A stretch of 64,000 nt of DNA from Streptomyces spongiicola (GCF_003122365.1 NZ_CP029254.1:1441001-1505000), one strand, 5' to 3'; counted from the first letter of the stretch, positions 17,690-29,452 are shown. Notes: a model not told the origin generated them from the letters alone. Program-made: numbers and translations.

Positions 17690-18706
17690 CTACGACTCCG
17701 CCAGGATCTGTCCGACGTAACGTGCCACTGCGCGTACCGCTCCCATCGTTCCGGGGTAGTCCATGCGGGTCGGTCCGACCACGCCGAGTTTGGCGACTGC
17801 CTCGTCGCCCGAACCGTAGCCGACCGCGACGACGGACGTGGAAGTGAGCCCCTCATGGAGGTTCTCGTGCCCGATCCGTACGGTCATGCCCGGGTCCTTG
17901 GCCTCTCCGAGCAGCTTCAGCAGCACGACCTGCTCCTCCAGTGCCTCCAGCACGGGCCGGATGGTGAGGGGGAAGTCGTGGGCGAAGCGCGTCAGATTGG
18001 CGGTGCCGCCGATCATCAGCCGTTCCTCGGTGTCCTCGACCAGCGTCTCAAGGAGGGTCGAGAGCACCGTCGTGACGGTGGCGCGGTCCTCCAGGTCGAA
18101 GGACTCCGGAAGGTCCTGAACCAGCTGCGGCACGTCGGTGAACCGCCGCCCGACGACCCGGCTGTTGAGCCGGGCCCGCAGGTCGGCGAGCGAGGTGTCG
18201 GAGAACGGCGCGGGGCAGTCGACGTGCCGCTGCTCGACCCGTCCGGTGTCCGTGATCAGCACCAGCATCAGCCGGGCCGGGGCCAGCGCCAGCAGCTCCA
18301 CGTGCCGCACGGTGGAGCGGGTGAGCGAGGGGTACTGGACGACGGCGACCTGCCTGGTCAGCTGCGCCAGCAGCCGCACCGTGCGGGCGACGACGTCGTC
18401 GAGGTCGACGGCGCTCTCGAGGAAGTTCTGGATCGCGCGGCGCTCGGGCGACGACAGCGGCTTGACCCCGGCGAGCCTGTCCACGAACAGGCGGTAGCCC
18501 TTGTCCGTGGGGATGCGGCCGGCGCTGGTGTGGGGCTGGGCGATGTAGCCCTCGTCCTCCAGCACGGCCATGTCGTTGCGCACGGTCGCCGGCGACACGC
18601 CGAGCCTGTGCCGCTCGGTGAGGGCCTTGGAGCCGACGGGCTCCTCGGTGCCGACATAGTCCTGGACGATGGCGCGCAGCACCTCGAGTCTGCGTTCGCT
18701 GAGCAT
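17690..18706 (-). CDS. hrcA: Heat-inducible transcription repressor HrcA
   Basis: 338 aa, ATG at 18706. N-terminal winged helix ([30 protein letters not shown], in two parts, residues 25-55) followed by [17 protein letters not shown], the classic HrcA signature. A GAF-like middle and C-terminal dimerisation region follow, with MTVRIGHEN near the end. HrcA binds CIRCE operators and represses chaperone genes; a perfect CIRCE lies 47 bp upstream of this start, so the gene autoregulates and controls the dnaJ that follows it directly. Confidence 0.97.
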   Translation of the reverse strand: MLSERRLEVLRAIVQDYVGTEEPVGSKALTERHRLGVSPATVRNDMAVLEDEGYIAQPHTSAGRIPTDKGYRLFVDRLAGVKPLSSPERRAIQNFLESAVDLDDVVARTVRLLAQLTRQVAVVQYPSLTRSTVRHVELLALAPARLMLVLITDTGRVEQRHVDCPAPFSDTSLADLRARLNSRVVGRRFTDVPQLVQDLPESFDLEDRATVTTVLSTLLETLVEDTEERLMIGGTANLTRFAHDFPLTIRPVLEALEEQVVLLKLLGEAKDPGMTVRIGHENLHEGLTSTSVVAVGYGSGDEAVAKLGVVGPTRMDYPGTMGAVRAVARYVGQILAES

Positions 18707-18752
18707 GGCGCACACCTCCAGCTTGGTTCCTCGGCGGTCCTTCGGCCCTGGT

Positions 18753-18779
18753 CTGGCACTCGGCCTCACTGAGTGCCAG
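18753..18779. promoter_or_regulatory. CIRCE operator
   Basis: Perfect inverted repeat ctggcactc-N9-gagtgccag, matching the CIRCE consensus ttagcactc-N9-gagtgctaa in 14 of 18 arm positions, with the invariant gcactc/gagtgc core. It lies 47 bp upstream of hrcA and is the binding site of HrcA. The divergent MBL gene starts 116 bp to the right. Confidence 0.96.
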
Positions 18780-18894
18780 CTTTCCCCGGCCCAGTGTACG
18801 GCCGGGAGGTACATCCCTAGCAAGGGCGGCCGGACACCCCGCCCCGCCGCGGCGGGGCGGGACGGCGCTCTTCGCTCCGGGATAGCGTCGCCGT

Positions 18895-19617
18895 ATGGAC
18901 GTCCGTTGGGAAGACTTCGGCTGGGAACGGCTCGCTCGCGGCGTGGGGCGGCGCCGACTGCCCGTCTGGGACGCGACGGCGGGACTGGTCGCCGGCGGGA
19001 GTGCGGCGCTCCTGTACGACACGGGCGCGACACTCCGCGAGGGGGAGGAGCTGCGGGCGCAGGCCGAGGCTCTGCTCGGCGGCCGGAGTGTGACGCACAT
19101 CGCGCTCAGCCACCCCCACTTCGACCATGTGCTCGGCACCGCGGCGTTCCCGGAGGCCGAGGTGTACGGCGCGGTCGGTGTCGACGGGGTCCTGCTGCGG
19201 GACCGGGCCGTGCTCCGCGACGACGCGATCCGCCACGGGATGCCGCCGGAGGACGCGACGACGGCCGTCGACGCACTGGTCGTCCCGCGGCACACCGTCT
19301 CCGGCGAGTGGACGCTCGACCTCGGCGGCCTCCGGGTGATGCTGGCGAACGCCGGCCCGGGCCACAGCCGCCACGACCTGGTGCTGCTGGTGCCCGGCGA
19401 CCGCGCGGTCGTCTTCTGCGGCGACCTGGTGGAGGAGTCGGGCGACCCGCAGGCCGGACCGGACGCCATCCCGTCCCGCTGGCCGGCGGCGCTGGACCGG
19501 CTGCTCGCCCTGGGCGGGGAGGACGCGGTGTACGTGCCGGGGCACGGGGCGGTGGTGGACGCCGCCTTCGTACGCGCCCAACGCGATGAACTGGCCCGGC
19601 GGTTCGGGGTGCCGTAG
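18895..19617 (+). CDS. MBL-fold metallo-hydrolase
   Basis: 240 aa, ATG at 18895. The metal-binding motif HPHFDHVLG (residues 74-82, H-x-H-x-D-H) and later GHSRHD, CGDLVEE and [11 protein letters not shown] complete the dinuclear metal site of the beta-lactamase-fold hydrolases. Substrate unknown; the small size fits glyoxalase-II-like or lactonase-type members. TAGCGT lies exactly 6 bases upstream of the ATG, a likely -10 for a leaderless transcript. The next gene starts 10 bases after its stop. Confidence 0.9.
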   Translation: MDVRWEDFGWERLARGVGRRRLPVWDATAGLVAGGSAALLYDTGATLREGEELRAQAEALLGGRSVTHIALSHPHFDHVLGTAAFPEAEVYGAVGVDGVLLRDRAVLRDDAIRHGMPPEDATTAVDALVVPRHTVSGEWTLDLGGLRVMLANAGPGHSRHDLVLLVPGDRAVVFCGDLVEESGDPQAGPDAIPSRWPAALDRLLALGGEDAVYVPGHGAVVDAAFVRAQRDELARRFGVP

Positions 19618-19627
19618 CGTCTGGCCG

Positions 19628-20428
19628 ATGCGCAGCTACAGCCCCGATCTGACGCCCCCGTGGAAGCGGCCCGCCGCCGTGCCCGAGGTCCCCGCCGACC
19701 CCGGCCTGGTGGTCGAGGAGGTCACCACCGGCTTCTGCGGCGCGGTGGTCCGCTGCGAGGCGGGGGCGGTGACGCTGGAGGACCGCTTCGGCAAACACCG
19801 GGTGTTCCCGATGGAGCCACGGGGATTCCTGCTCGAGGGAAAGCCCGCCACCCTGGTCCGGCCCGCGTCCGGCGGGCCCGCCGGGCCCGCCCGCACGGCC
19901 TCCGGATCGATCGCGGTGCCCGGGGGGCGCGCCAGGGTCGCCCGCGCCGGCCGCATCTACGTGGAGGGCCGGCACGACGCGGAGCTGGTGGAGAAGGTCT
20001 GGGGAGACGACCTGCGCGTCGAGGGGGTGGTGGTCGAGTACCTGGAGGGGGTCGACGACCTGCCCGCCGTCGTCGCCGAGTTCGCCCCGGCCGCCGACGC
20101 GCGACTGGGCGTCCTCGTGGACCATCTGGTGCCGGGCTCCAAGGAGGCGCGTATCGCGGAGTCGGTGACCGACCCGCACGTCCTGGTGGCCGGCCACCCG
20201 TACATCGACGTGTGGGAGGCGGTGAAGCCGTCGTCCCTCGGCATTCCCGCCTGGCCGTCGGTGCCGCGGGGACAGGACTGGAAGACGGGCGTCTGCCACG
20301 CGCTCGGCTGGCCGCCGGACACGGGGGCCGCCTGGCGGCGCATCCTGTCCCGGGTGCAGAGCTACCGGGACCTGGAGCCGGCGCTGCTGGGACGGGTCGA
20401 GGAACTGATCGACTTCGTCACGGCCTGA
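19628..20428 (+). CDS. DUF3097 family protein
   Basis: 266 aa, ATG at 19628. An actinobacteria-specific conserved family. Recognisable blocks are the opening MRSYSPDLTPPWKRPAAVPE, GFCGAVVRCEAGAVTLEDR, the Toprim-like RIYVEGRHDAELVEKVWGDD, GVLVDHLVPGSKEARIA and HPYIDVWEAVKPS. The E...D-x-D-like arrangement (EGRHD; LVDHL) resembles Toprim nucleotidyl-transfer folds, which is only a suggestion. It follows the MBL gene closely and is probably cotranscribed. Confidence 0.88.
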   Translation: MRSYSPDLTPPWKRPAAVPEVPADPGLVVEEVTTGFCGAVVRCEAGAVTLEDRFGKHRVFPMEPRGFLLEGKPATLVRPASGGPAGPARTASGSIAVPGGRARVARAGRIYVEGRHDAELVEKVWGDDLRVEGVVVEYLEGVDDLPAVVAEFAPAADARLGVLVDHLVPGSKEARIAESVTDPHVLVAGHPYIDVWEAVKPSSLGIPAWPSVPRGQDWKTGVCHALGWPPDTGAAWRRILSRVQSYRDLEPALLGRVEELIDFVTA

Positions 20429-20820
20429 CCCGGGCCACTGCCGGAGCCGGATGCTGGCGCTGGAGCCGGGTGCTGGTGCTGGTGCTGGAGCCGGGTGCTG
20501 GTGCTGGAGCCGGGTGCTGGTGCGGAACACGCGCGGGGCCGAGAGCGAGCGAGCAACGCGGACCGGTCCGCTGCCGGATCCGGTCCCCGGACAGGACACC
20601 CGGGCAGGGCGTGTTGCGGCGGTAGCTCCGTCCGCCCCCAGAGCGGGGCGCGCGGCGCCCGGTGGGTGCGATCGCAGGGCGGAGGATCGCCCTCGTACTG
20701 GATGTACTGGATGTACTGGATGTACTGGACGTAATAGAAGTACTGGAAGTAGTGGTGGAAGCACTGGGATGGCTCGGACAACGCAGCGCGGGGGCCCTCC
20801 CGTACCCGAAGGCGAACGCC
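20429..20820. repeat. Spacer with 6/18-bp and 9-bp tandem repeats
   Basis: 20450-20525 is built of ggtgct steps grouped into 18-24-bp units (ggagccgggtgctggtgct). 20695-20757 contains about seven 9-mers of the type gtactggat/gtactggaa. The two arrays lie between the convergent DUF3097 and DinB-like genes. No open frame here looks coding. Confidence 0.85.
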
Positions 20821-21327
20821 CTAGTCGCCGGTCGTGCCGTCGAGCATCTCGCGCAGGATGTCCAGATGGCCGTTGTGGCGGGCAGTCTCCTCGGTGAGGT
20901 GAAGGAGAATCCAGCGCAGGTCGACTCGGCGGCCGTCGCTCCGGACCCGCTTGGCCCGGCTGTCCAGGTCGTTCCCGGCGACCAGCTCGCGGTAGCGGGC
21001 GCTCTGCGCGGCGTACTCGTCGAGCAGCTGCTCCATCGGGAGGTCGACGGCGACACGCATCTCGCGGTCCGGGTCCTCCTCGGTCCAGGGGCCCTGGTCC
21101 TCCTCACCGAGGAAGACCACCTGGAACCAGTAGTACTCGACCCAGCGGAGATGGCTGATCAGTCCGCTCATCGTCATCAGCGGCGAGCCCGGCAGAAGCG
21201 CCTTGCGGGCGTCTTCCGCGGAGACGCCCGCGCACTTGACGCAGGCGGTGTCACGTGCGTAGTCGAGGAACGTGGTGAGCTGGGTACGTTCGTCCCAGGC
21301 GGGCGGCAGATCGCTGATTCTCGTCAT
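20821..21327 (-). CDS. DinB-like (DUF664) protein
   Basis: 168 aa, ATG at 21327. A four-helix-bundle DinB/YfiT-type protein: LTTFLDYARDTACVKC at the start, SGLISHLRWVEYYWFQVVFLGEE with the first metal-ligand His in the middle, and DLRWILLHLTEETARHNGHLDILREMLDG at the end with the remaining His ligands. The family includes mycothiol-dependent enzymes; actinomycetes make mycothiol, so that cofactor is plausible but unproven. Stands alone. Confidence 0.88.
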   Translation of the reverse strand: MTRISDLPPAWDERTQLTTFLDYARDTACVKCAGVSAEDARKALLPGSPLMTMSGLISHLRWVEYYWFQVVFLGEEDQGPWTEEDPDREMRVAVDLPMEQLLDEYAAQSARYRELVAGNDLDSRAKRVRSDGRRVDLRWILLHLTEETARHNGHLDILREMLDGTTGD

Positions 21328-21545
21328 CGCGCCAAGCGTCCCCGATCACGGCGGCCGTTGTCGACCGGTTTCGGGAAGGCCCGGACCGCTCCACCCGGGC
21401 CCCGGACCGCTCCACCCCGACACCGGGTCCGACCGGCCGCTTCGGCGGTTCGGTGCCCGGCGGGCCGCCCGGGTGGGTCATCGGGCGCCCGGCCGGTCGG
21501 TCCGTGAGCGGGACCCGGCGGAGAAGCCACCACAGATCCTCACCG

Positions 21546-22778
21546 TCAGTCCACCAGGTCCCGGACCACCGCGTCCGCCAGGAGCCGGCCGCGGAGCGTC
21601 AGTACCGCCCGGCCCGCGTGGTACGGCCCGGGCTCCAGCAGGCCGCTCTCCAGAGCGCGACGGGAGGCGTCGAGACCGGCCGGCCGCAGCAGGTCCAGCG
21701 GGCAGCCCTCGCGCAGCCGCAGTTCCAGCAGCACCCGCTCCACCCGCCGGTCCTCGTCCGGCAGGACCTCGCGCCCGGCGCCGGGCGAGCGGCCGCCGGC
21801 GAGCGCCGCCGCGTACGCGCCGGGGTGCTTCACGTTCCACCACCGCACCCCGCCCACATGGCTGTGGGCGCCCGGTCCGGCACCCCACCAGTCGGCGCCG
21901 CGCCAGTACAGCTCGTTGTGCAGGCAGCGCCCGCCCTCCGAGGCTGCCCAGTTGGAGACCTCGTACCAGTCGAAGCCCGCCGCGGCCAGCACCTCGTCGG
22001 CTGTGAGATAGCGGTCGGCGTGGACGTCGTCGTCCGTCATCGGCACCTCGCCGCGGCGGATCCGGTGGGCCAGCCGGGTGCCGTCCTCGACGATCAGTGC
22101 GTACGCGCTCACATGGTCGGGGCCCGCGCCCATCGCCGCGTCGAGCGAGGCCCGCCAGTCGTCGTCGCTCTCGCCCGGGGTGCCGTAGATGAGGTCGAGG
22201 TTCACGTGCTCGAAGCCCGCCGCCCGGGCCTCCGCGACACAGGCCTCCGGACGGCCCGGGGTGTGGGTGCGGTCGAGCACCCGCAGCACGTGCCGCCGGG
22301 CGCTCTGCATGCCGAAGGACACCCGGTTGAAGCCCCCCGCCCGCAGTTCGGCCAGGTAGGCCGGGTCCACGGACTCCGGGTTCGCCTCCGTGGTGATCTC
22401 CGCGCCGTCGGCGAGCCCGAACTCGTCGCGGACGGCGCCCAGCATCCGGACCAGGTCGGCGGCGGGCAGCAGGGTGGGTGTGCCGCCGCCCACGAAGACC
22501 GTCCTGACCTGCCTCGGATCGTCTCCGAGGACCTTGCGCGCGAGCCGGACCTCCTCCACGAGGGTGTCCGCGTAGTTGTCGCGGGAGGCCAGGACACCGC
22601 CGGTGCCGCGCAGCTCGCTCGCGGTGTACGTGTTGAAGTCGCAGTAGCCGCAGCGCGTGGCGCAGTAGGGGACGTGCAGATAGAACCCGAGGGGCCGGTC
22701 GCCCGAGGCCGCGAGGGCGTGCGTGGGCAGTGACCCGTCGAGGGGCACGGGCTCACCGTCAGGGAGTGCGGAAGGCAT
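21546..22778 (-). CDS. hemW: HemW (radical-SAM heme chaperone; coproporphyrinogen III oxidase-like)
   Basis: 410 aa, ATG at 22778 (an ATG nine bases upstream is also possible). The radical-SAM cluster motif is CATRCGYC (C-x3-C-x2-C) around residue 38, preceded by YLHVPY. GGGTPTLLP and ITTEANPESVD are conserved SAM-binding strands. The C-terminal HemW domain follows (YEVSNWA, NELYWRGADWWGAGPGAHSH). HemW proteins lack the extra cysteine of true HemN and bind heme rather than oxidise coproporphyrinogen. In actinobacteria it is regularly found between hrcA/dnaJ and lepA, as here. Confidence 0.93.
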   Translation of the reverse strand: MPSALPDGEPVPLDGSLPTHALAASGDRPLGFYLHVPYCATRCGYCDFNTYTASELRGTGGVLASRDNYADTLVEEVRLARKVLGDDPRQVRTVFVGGGTPTLLPAADLVRMLGAVRDEFGLADGAEITTEANPESVDPAYLAELRAGGFNRVSFGMQSARRHVLRVLDRTHTPGRPEACVAEARAAGFEHVNLDLIYGTPGESDDDWRASLDAAMGAGPDHVSAYALIVEDGTRLAHRIRRGEVPMTDDDVHADRYLTADEVLAAAGFDWYEVSNWAASEGGRCLHNELYWRGADWWGAGPGAHSHVGGVRWWNVKHPGAYAAALAGGRSPGAGREVLPDEDRRVERVLLELRLREGCPLDLLRPAGLDASRRALESGLLEPGPYHAGRAVLTLRGRLLADAVVRDLVD

Positions 22779-22787
22779 GCGTTCCAT

Positions 22788-23193
22788 TGTCCGCTACGCA
22801 CGGGGTGGCCCGGCCGGGACCGCCCGTCCCGGCGAGGAGCGGTCCGGCGGACGCGGGCCCGCGCCGGCGTCCCTCGCCCTCGTGTCCCCCTCACCGGCGT
22901 CGCCCCGCGCCCGTACCGGTCAGCGGCCGATCGGCGGCCGATCGGCGGGCCGGGAGCAACGGGCAGGTCAACGGGCCGGCAGCAGCGGGCAGGCCGGGAG
23001 CAACGGGCAGGTCAACGGGCCGGGAGCAGCGGGCCCGGGCCCCGGGCGGTTCGGCGGCCCGTCGCGGCAGGAGCCGGCCGACGGGCCGCCGAGCGGTGGT
23101 ACCGCGCCCCGCCGAGCGGTGGTGCCGCACCTCACGGACGGGGTGCCGTACCCCGCGGGGGATCGGGCCACGCGCCCCTTGCGGGCAGTGGCG
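22788..23193. repeat. Spacer with imperfect tandem repeats
   Basis: About 400 bases. 22920-23045 repeats blocks such as gccgggagcaacgggcagg, tcaacgggccgg and agcagcgggcag with irregular period. 23083-23125 has two copies of gccgagcggtggt. The frames are Ala/Gly/Arg strings and I see no gene. Confidence 0.7.
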
Positions 23194-25083
23194 TCACGCC
23201 TCGCGCGCGCCCTCGTACATGCCTTCGATGAGGTCCTTGTACTCGCGCTCGACGACCGGGCGCTTCAGCTTGAGGCTGGGCGTCAGTTCGCCGTGCTCGA
23301 CATCGAGGTCGCGCGGCAGCAGGCGGAACTTCTTGATGGTCTGCCAGCGCTGGAGCGTCTCGTTGAGCCGCTGCACATAGCCCTCGATGAGCCGCTCGGT
23401 CTGCGGGTCCGCGACGACCTCCGCGTACGGCTTGCCCCCCAGGCCGTTCTCCTCGGCCCAGCCGAGGACGGCGGCCTCGTCGAGCGCGATGAGCGCCGTG
23501 CAGTAGTTGCGGTCCGCGCCGTGCACCAGGATGTTCGACACGAACGGGCACACCGCCTTGAACCGGCCCTCGACCTCGGCCGGCGCGATGTACTTGCCGC
23601 CGGACGTCTTGATCAGGTCCTTCTTGCGGTCCGTGATCTTGAGATAGCCGTCGGGGGAGAGTTCGCCGATGTCACCGGTGTGGAACCAGCCGTCGGGCTC
23701 CAGGACCTCGGCCGTCTTCTCCGGCAGCCCGTGGTAGCCCTCCATGATCCCCGGGCCGCGCAGCAGGATCTCGCCGTCGTCCGCGATGCGCACCTCGCAA
23801 CCGGGCAGCGGCTTGCCGACCGTGCCGGTGCGGTACGCCTCGCCGGGGTTGACGAAGGAGGCGGCACTGGACTCGGTGAGGCCGTAGCCCTCGAGGATGT
23901 GGATGCCTGCGCCGGCGAAGAAGAAGCCGATCTCGGGCGAGAGGGCGGCGGAGCCCGAGACCGCGGCCCGGAGGCGGCCGCCGAAGGCCTCGCGGAGCTT
24001 GGAGTAGACGAGCGCGTCGGCGGCCTTGTGCTTCATGGTGAGGCCGAGGGACGCCGAGGCGGTGCCGGTGCGGCGGTAGTTGTCCTGGGACTCCTTGGCG
24101 TACTCGCGCGCGACGCCGGCCGCCCACTGGAAGATCTTGTACTTGGCGGCTCCGCCGGCTCTCGCCTTGGCGGCGACGCCGTTGTAGACCTTCTCGAAGA
24201 TGCGGGGCACGGCCGCCATGTACGTCGGCTGGACCACCGGAAGATTCTCGATGATCTTGTCGACCCGGCCGTCCACGGCGGTGACGTGGCCGACCTCGAT
24301 CTGGCCGGAGGTGAGCACCTTGCCGAAGACGTGCGCCAGCGGCAGCCAGAGGTACTGGGTGTCCTCCTTGGTGACCAGCCCGGTCGAGGCGATCGCCTTG
24401 GCCATGTAGGACCAGTTGTCGTGCGGGAGCCGAACGCCCTTGGGGCGGCCCGTGGTACCCGAGGTGTAGATGAGGGTGGCGAGCTGGTCGGCGGTGATCG
24501 CCTCGACCCGCTCCTTGACCGCGCCGGGGTTCTCGGTGAGATGGCCGGCGCCGCGCGCCTCCAGCTCGGCGAGCGAGAGGACCCACCCCTCGGGGTCGCC
24601 CTCGGCCGGCTGCGCACCCGCCTCGTCGATCACGACCACATGTCTCAGCCGCGGCAGCTCGGCGCGCCGCTCGCGGGCCTTGGCCAGCTGGGCGGCGTCC
24701 TCGGCGATCAGCACCCCGCTCTCGGAGTCGGCCAGGATGTACGCGGACTCCTCCGCGTTCGTCTGCGGGTACACCGTCGTCGTGGCCGCGCCCGCGCAGA
24801 GGATGCCGAGGTCCGCCAGGATCCACTCGACCCGGGTGGACGAGGCGAGCGCCACCCGCTCCTCGGGGCGGACACCGAGTGCGATCAGTCCGGCGGCGAT
24901 GGCGTAGACCCGATCGGCCGCATCCTGCCAGCTCAGCGACTTCCACTCGTCGGGCCCCTGCCCGAAGGCGGCGGGGACCGGATGGCGGTAGGCCTCCGCG
25001 TCGGGAGTGGCTGCCACGCGCTGGACGAAGAGCGTCGCCACGGAGGGCGGTCGGTTCTCGATCAGATTCTGTGTGTCGCTCAC
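23194..25083 (-). CDS. Long-chain fatty acid-CoA ligase (AMP-forming)
   Basis: 629 aa. GTG at 25083 with GGAGG eight bases upstream. Adenylate-forming enzyme motifs in order: A3 P-loop LIYTSGTTGRPKG (around residue 170), A5 ILEGYGLTESSAA, A7 DGWFHTGDIGELSPDGYLKI in part, A8 DRKKDLIKTSGGKYIAP, and the catalytic Lys near the C terminus (LTPSLKLKRP). It resembles FadD15/FACL-type ligases that activate long-chain fatty acids for oxidation or lipid synthesis. Terminated upstream from lepA by a strong hairpin, so it is likely transcribed from its own promoter. Confidence 0.93.
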   Translation of the reverse strand: MSDTQNLIENRPPSVATLFVQRVAATPDAEAYRHPVPAAFGQGPDEWKSLSWQDAADRVYAIAAGLIALGVRPEERVALASSTRVEWILADLGILCAGAATTTVYPQTNAEESAYILADSESGVLIAEDAAQLAKARERRAELPRLRHVVVIDEAGAQPAEGDPEGWVLSLAELEARGAGHLTENPGAVKERVEAITADQLATLIYTSGTTGRPKGVRLPHDNWSYMAKAIASTGLVTKEDTQYLWLPLAHVFGKVLTSGQIEVGHVTAVDGRVDKIIENLPVVQPTYMAAVPRIFEKVYNGVAAKARAGGAAKYKIFQWAAGVAREYAKESQDNYRRTGTASASLGLTMKHKAADALVYSKLREAFGGRLRAAVSGSAALSPEIGFFFAGAGIHILEGYGLTESSAASFVNPGEAYRTGTVGKPLPGCEVRIADDGEILLRGPGIMEGYHGLPEKTAEVLEPDGWFHTGDIGELSPDGYLKITDRKKDLIKTSGGKYIAPAEVEGRFKAVCPFVSNILVHGADRNYCTALIALDEAAVLGWAEENGLGGKPYAEVVADPQTERLIEGYVQRLNETLQRWQTIKKFRLLPRDLDVEHGELTPSLKLKRPVVEREYKDLIEGMYEGAREA

Positions 25084-25236
25084 GACATCCTCCGGGCCTG
25101 CTGCGGTGTTGCTGCACGACTGGCTGATTGCCCCACTGGTCACAGTTGTTTAACTCGCGAGTAACCCTCGGGCCTGATCAGGGTAGAGCGCCGCGCTGCG
25201 CCGCGTAAGGGGCCGCAGGCTGCCGCTTGATAACGA

Positions 25237-25269
25237 ACGGGCCCGTGTACCGGGGGTACACGGGCCCGT
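25237..25269. terminator. Terminator after lepA
   Basis: Perfect 14-bp inverted repeat acgggcccgtgtac / gtacacgggcccgt with a 5-base loop, about 120 bp downstream of the lepA stop and 150 bp upstream of the acyl-CoA ligase start. It occupies the middle of the 25084-25387 spacer, which otherwise holds a short duplicated cttgccgcccgctac next to the lepA stop. Confidence 0.88.
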
Positions 25270-25387
25270 CGGGGCGCCTCGGACGAGCGGGGGCGACTGG
25301 TGCTTTCGCGCTACCCCCGCACTGCCTCTTCCCGCTTCTCCCTCTTTCTCAGCCTTGCCGCCCGCTACCTCCGAGCCTTGCCGCCCG

Positions 25388-27259
<1,872 letters not shown>

Positions 27260-27357
27260 GCAGGGTCCTGATTCTTGAGCGCCGAGCGCTCGTCTCGGGT
27301 CGATGTCGGATCGATACGCAGCCTCCATGCTCCCACGGCTGCGGGGCTGCGCCCGGT

Positions 27358-27387
27358 TTGGGCCGGCCGGAGCGGCACTGGTAGGCT
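27358..27387 (+). promoter_or_regulatory. Candidate rpsT promoter
   Basis: ttgggc (27358-27363), 18-bp spacer, taggct (27382-27387): a good fit to the principal sigma (HrdB) pattern TTGAC-N17/18-TANNNT. It would give an rpsT leader of about 145 nt, long enough for S20-type autoregulation. No other gene lies in the 27260-27540 spacer. Confidence 0.6.
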
Positions 27388-27540
27388 GGCCAGCTGTGTC
27401 TCGCGTGTCCTCTCCGGAGGCACCTCCCACGCCCGGAAGGGTCATGCGCTCGGAAGAGCCGTGTCCTCGGAAGGCCGTCCCGGAAGGTCGTGGGTGAGGG
27501 GCACGCCTTCAAAGACCGTCAATCCTGAAAAGGCTCTTTC

Positions 27541-27807
27541 GTGGCGAACATCAAGTCCCAGATCAAGCGGAACAAGACGAACGAGAAGGCGCGCCTGCGC
27601 AACAAGGCCGTCAAGTCCTCGCTCAAGACCGCGATCCGCAAGGCCCGTGAGGCTGTCGCCGCCGGCGACGTCGAGAAGGCCACCGTGGCCACCCGCGAGG
27701 CGTCCCGCAAGCTCGACAAGGCCGTCTCCAAGGGTGTCATCCACAAGAACGCCGCCGCCAACAAGAAGTCGGCGCTGGCGTCCAAGGTTGCCTCCCTCCA
27801 GGGCTGA
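27541..27807 (+). CDS. rpsT: 30S ribosomal protein S20
   Basis: 88 aa, GTG start with AAAAGG upstream. The whole chain is the Lys/Ala-rich three-helix S20 pattern: [20 protein letters not shown] at the start, [13 protein letters not shown] and [19 protein letters not shown] further on. Primary binder of 16S rRNA. Monocistronic and divergent from lepA. Confidence 0.99.
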   Translation: MANIKSQIKRNKTNEKARLRNKAVKSSLKTAIRKAREAVAAGDVEKATVATREASRKLDKAVSKGVIHKNAAANKKSALASKVASLQG

Positions 27808-28002
27808 GCTCCCGCCCCGGGTGCCCCCGGGACCTCCGGCAGCCGCCCCCCTGGGGGTGACCCGCCGGACGACTTGACCGCCGGACCGGACCAGACGGGC
27901 CCTCTCTCATCCGTCCCCGGACCCCGGCACCCCGGATTCGCACGCGGCCTGCGTTCGCCACGCGGGTGCGAATCCAACGGCTTTCCCGGCCCCGGCCGGA
28001 CC

Positions 28003-28053
28003 CGAAGACCCCGCTTCCCCGTTCCTCCCCGGTTCGGGAGGGCGGGGTCTTCG
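28003..28053. terminator. Large hairpin between rpsT and holA
   Basis: 12-bp perfect outer stem cgaagaccccgc / gcggggtcttcg around a 27-base loop that can itself pair (cctcccc / gggagg). It lies between the convergent rpsT and holA genes and probably ends both transcripts. Confidence 0.75.
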
Positions 28054-28465
28054 CGTTTGCGTCCGACCGCGGGCTCGGGGCCGAGCACCCGGTCGGACCC
28101 GGCGTGAGGTGGCGGCGGCCGCGGGCGGCGGCTTCCGGGGTACGGACATGGCGGCACCGGGCAGCGGGGGCGTGAGGCCGGGAAGCAGCAGGGCACGGAG
28201 AGCAGGGCGGGAGCGGCGACGGCAGAGAGGGCGGAGAACGGAGATACGGAGAGGGCGGAACACGGAGGTACGGAGAGGGCGGGTACGGGGAGGGCGCGCG
28301 GCCGGGACCCGGAAGGACCGGCCAGAGGAACCTGCCGGGACTGGGCCAAGAGGACGGGTCACGAGGACCGGTCACGGGGACGGGGCCACGAGGGCGGGCA
28401 TGAGCCGGCCCGAGCCTGAACGCGCATGGCGCGGGGACAGGGCGGGCGGGCCGCGCCGGGGAGGG
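28054..28465. repeat. Repeat-rich remainder of the rpsT-holA spacer
   Basis: 28238-28259 and 28262-28283 are near-identical 22-bp copies (acggag(a/g)tacggagaggg, then cgg), with a third partial copy after them. 28330-28400 repeats the pattern gg(t/g)cac(g)aggacgg. No convincing gene lies in this 400-bp stretch. Confidence 0.6.
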
Positions 28466-29452
28466 TCAGCGGCGCAGGCGGGCCGCGCGGGCGATCGTCA
28501 CCACCGCCTTCTCCAACGCGTACTCCGGGTCGTCACCGCCTCCCTTCACCCCGGCGTCCGCCTCCGCCACGGCGCGCAGGGCGAGGGCCACGCCGTCCGG
28601 CGTCCAGCCGCGCATCTGCTGGCGGACACGGTCGATCTTCCACGGCGGCATGCCGAGTTCGCGCGCGAGATCCGCCGGGCGGCCGCCACGGGCCGACGAC
28701 AGCTTGCCGATCGCCCGTACCCCCTGCGCCAGCGCGCTGGTGATGAGGACGGGCGCGACACCGGTCGACAGCGACCAGCGCAGTGCCTCCAGCGCCTCAG
28801 CCGCACGTCCCTCGACCGCTCGATCGGCCACGGTGAAGCTGGACGCCTCCGCACGACCGGTGTGGTAGCGGCCGACGACGGCCTCGTCGACCGTGCCCTC
28901 GACATCCGCGACCAGTTGCGAGACGGCGCTCGCCAGCTCCCGGAGGTCGCTGCCGATGGCGTCGACGAGGGCCTGGCATGCCTCGGGGGTCGCGGACCGT
29001 CCCAGCGTGCGGAACTCGGAGCGCACGAAGTTCAGTCGCTCGGCCGGCTTCGTCGTCTTGGGGCAGGCCACCTCGCGCGCGCCCGCCTTGCGTGCCGCGT
29101 CGAGCAGTCCCTTCCCCTTCGCGCCGCCCGCGTGCAGCAGAACCAGCGTGATCTCGTCGACCGGTGCGGAGAGGTGGGCCTTGACGTCCTTGACCGTGTC
29201 CGCGGAGAGGTCCTGCGCGCTCCGGACGACGACGACCTTGCGTTCGGCGAAGAGCGAGGGGCTCGTCAGCTCGGCGAGCGTGCCGGGCTGGAGTTGGTCG
29301 GGGGTGAGATCCCGGACGTCCGTGTCGGCGTCGGCGGCCCGGGAGGCCGCCACCACCTGCTGCACGGCACGGTCAAGCAGCAGATCCTCCTGGCCCACCG
29401 CGATCGTGACGGGGGCGAGGGGGTCGTCGTCGGTGTTCTTCCTGGTGGCCAT
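28466..29452 (-). CDS. holA: DNA polymerase III subunit delta
   Basis: 328 aa, ATG at 29452. Features of HolA: PVTIAVGQEDLLLDRAVQQV at the N terminus, a Walker-like AAA+ domain without nucleotide-binding residues, SLFAERKVVVVRSAQDL, LRELASAVSQLVADV (sensor/helical region) and the C-terminal collar domain ALRWSLSTGVAPVLITSALAQGVRAIGKL split over residues 220-250. It opens the beta clamp in the clamp-loader complex. Position near comEC/comEA and rpsT is the classic arrangement. Confidence 0.95.
   Translation of the reverse strand: MATRKNTDDDPLAPVTIAVGQEDLLLDRAVQQVVAASRAADADTDVRDLTPDQLQPGTLAELTSPSLFAERKVVVVRSAQDLSADTVKDVKAHLSAPVDEITLVLLHAGGAKGKGLLDAARKAGAREVACPKTTKPAERLNFVRSEFRTLGRSATPEACQALVDAIGSDLRELASAVSQLVADVEGTVDEAVVGRYHTGRAEASSFTVADRAVEGRAAEALEALRWSLSTGVAPVLITSALAQGVRAIGKLSSARGGRPADLARELGMPPWKIDRVRQQMRGWTPDGVALALRAVAEADAGVKGGGDDPEYALEKAVVTIARAARLRR

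Noticed and set aside
16325..18772. Very long open frame on the + strand opposite dnaJ and hrcA (similar ones oppose the acyl-CoA ligase, lepA, leuS and the glycerophosphotransferase)
   Set aside because: High third-position GC leaves the antisense frame free of stops; the translations are low-complexity and every conserved motif is on the minus strand.
20450..20757. Short repeats as a CRISPR array
   Set aside because: Units are directly abutting with no unique spacers, and there are no cas genes in the window.
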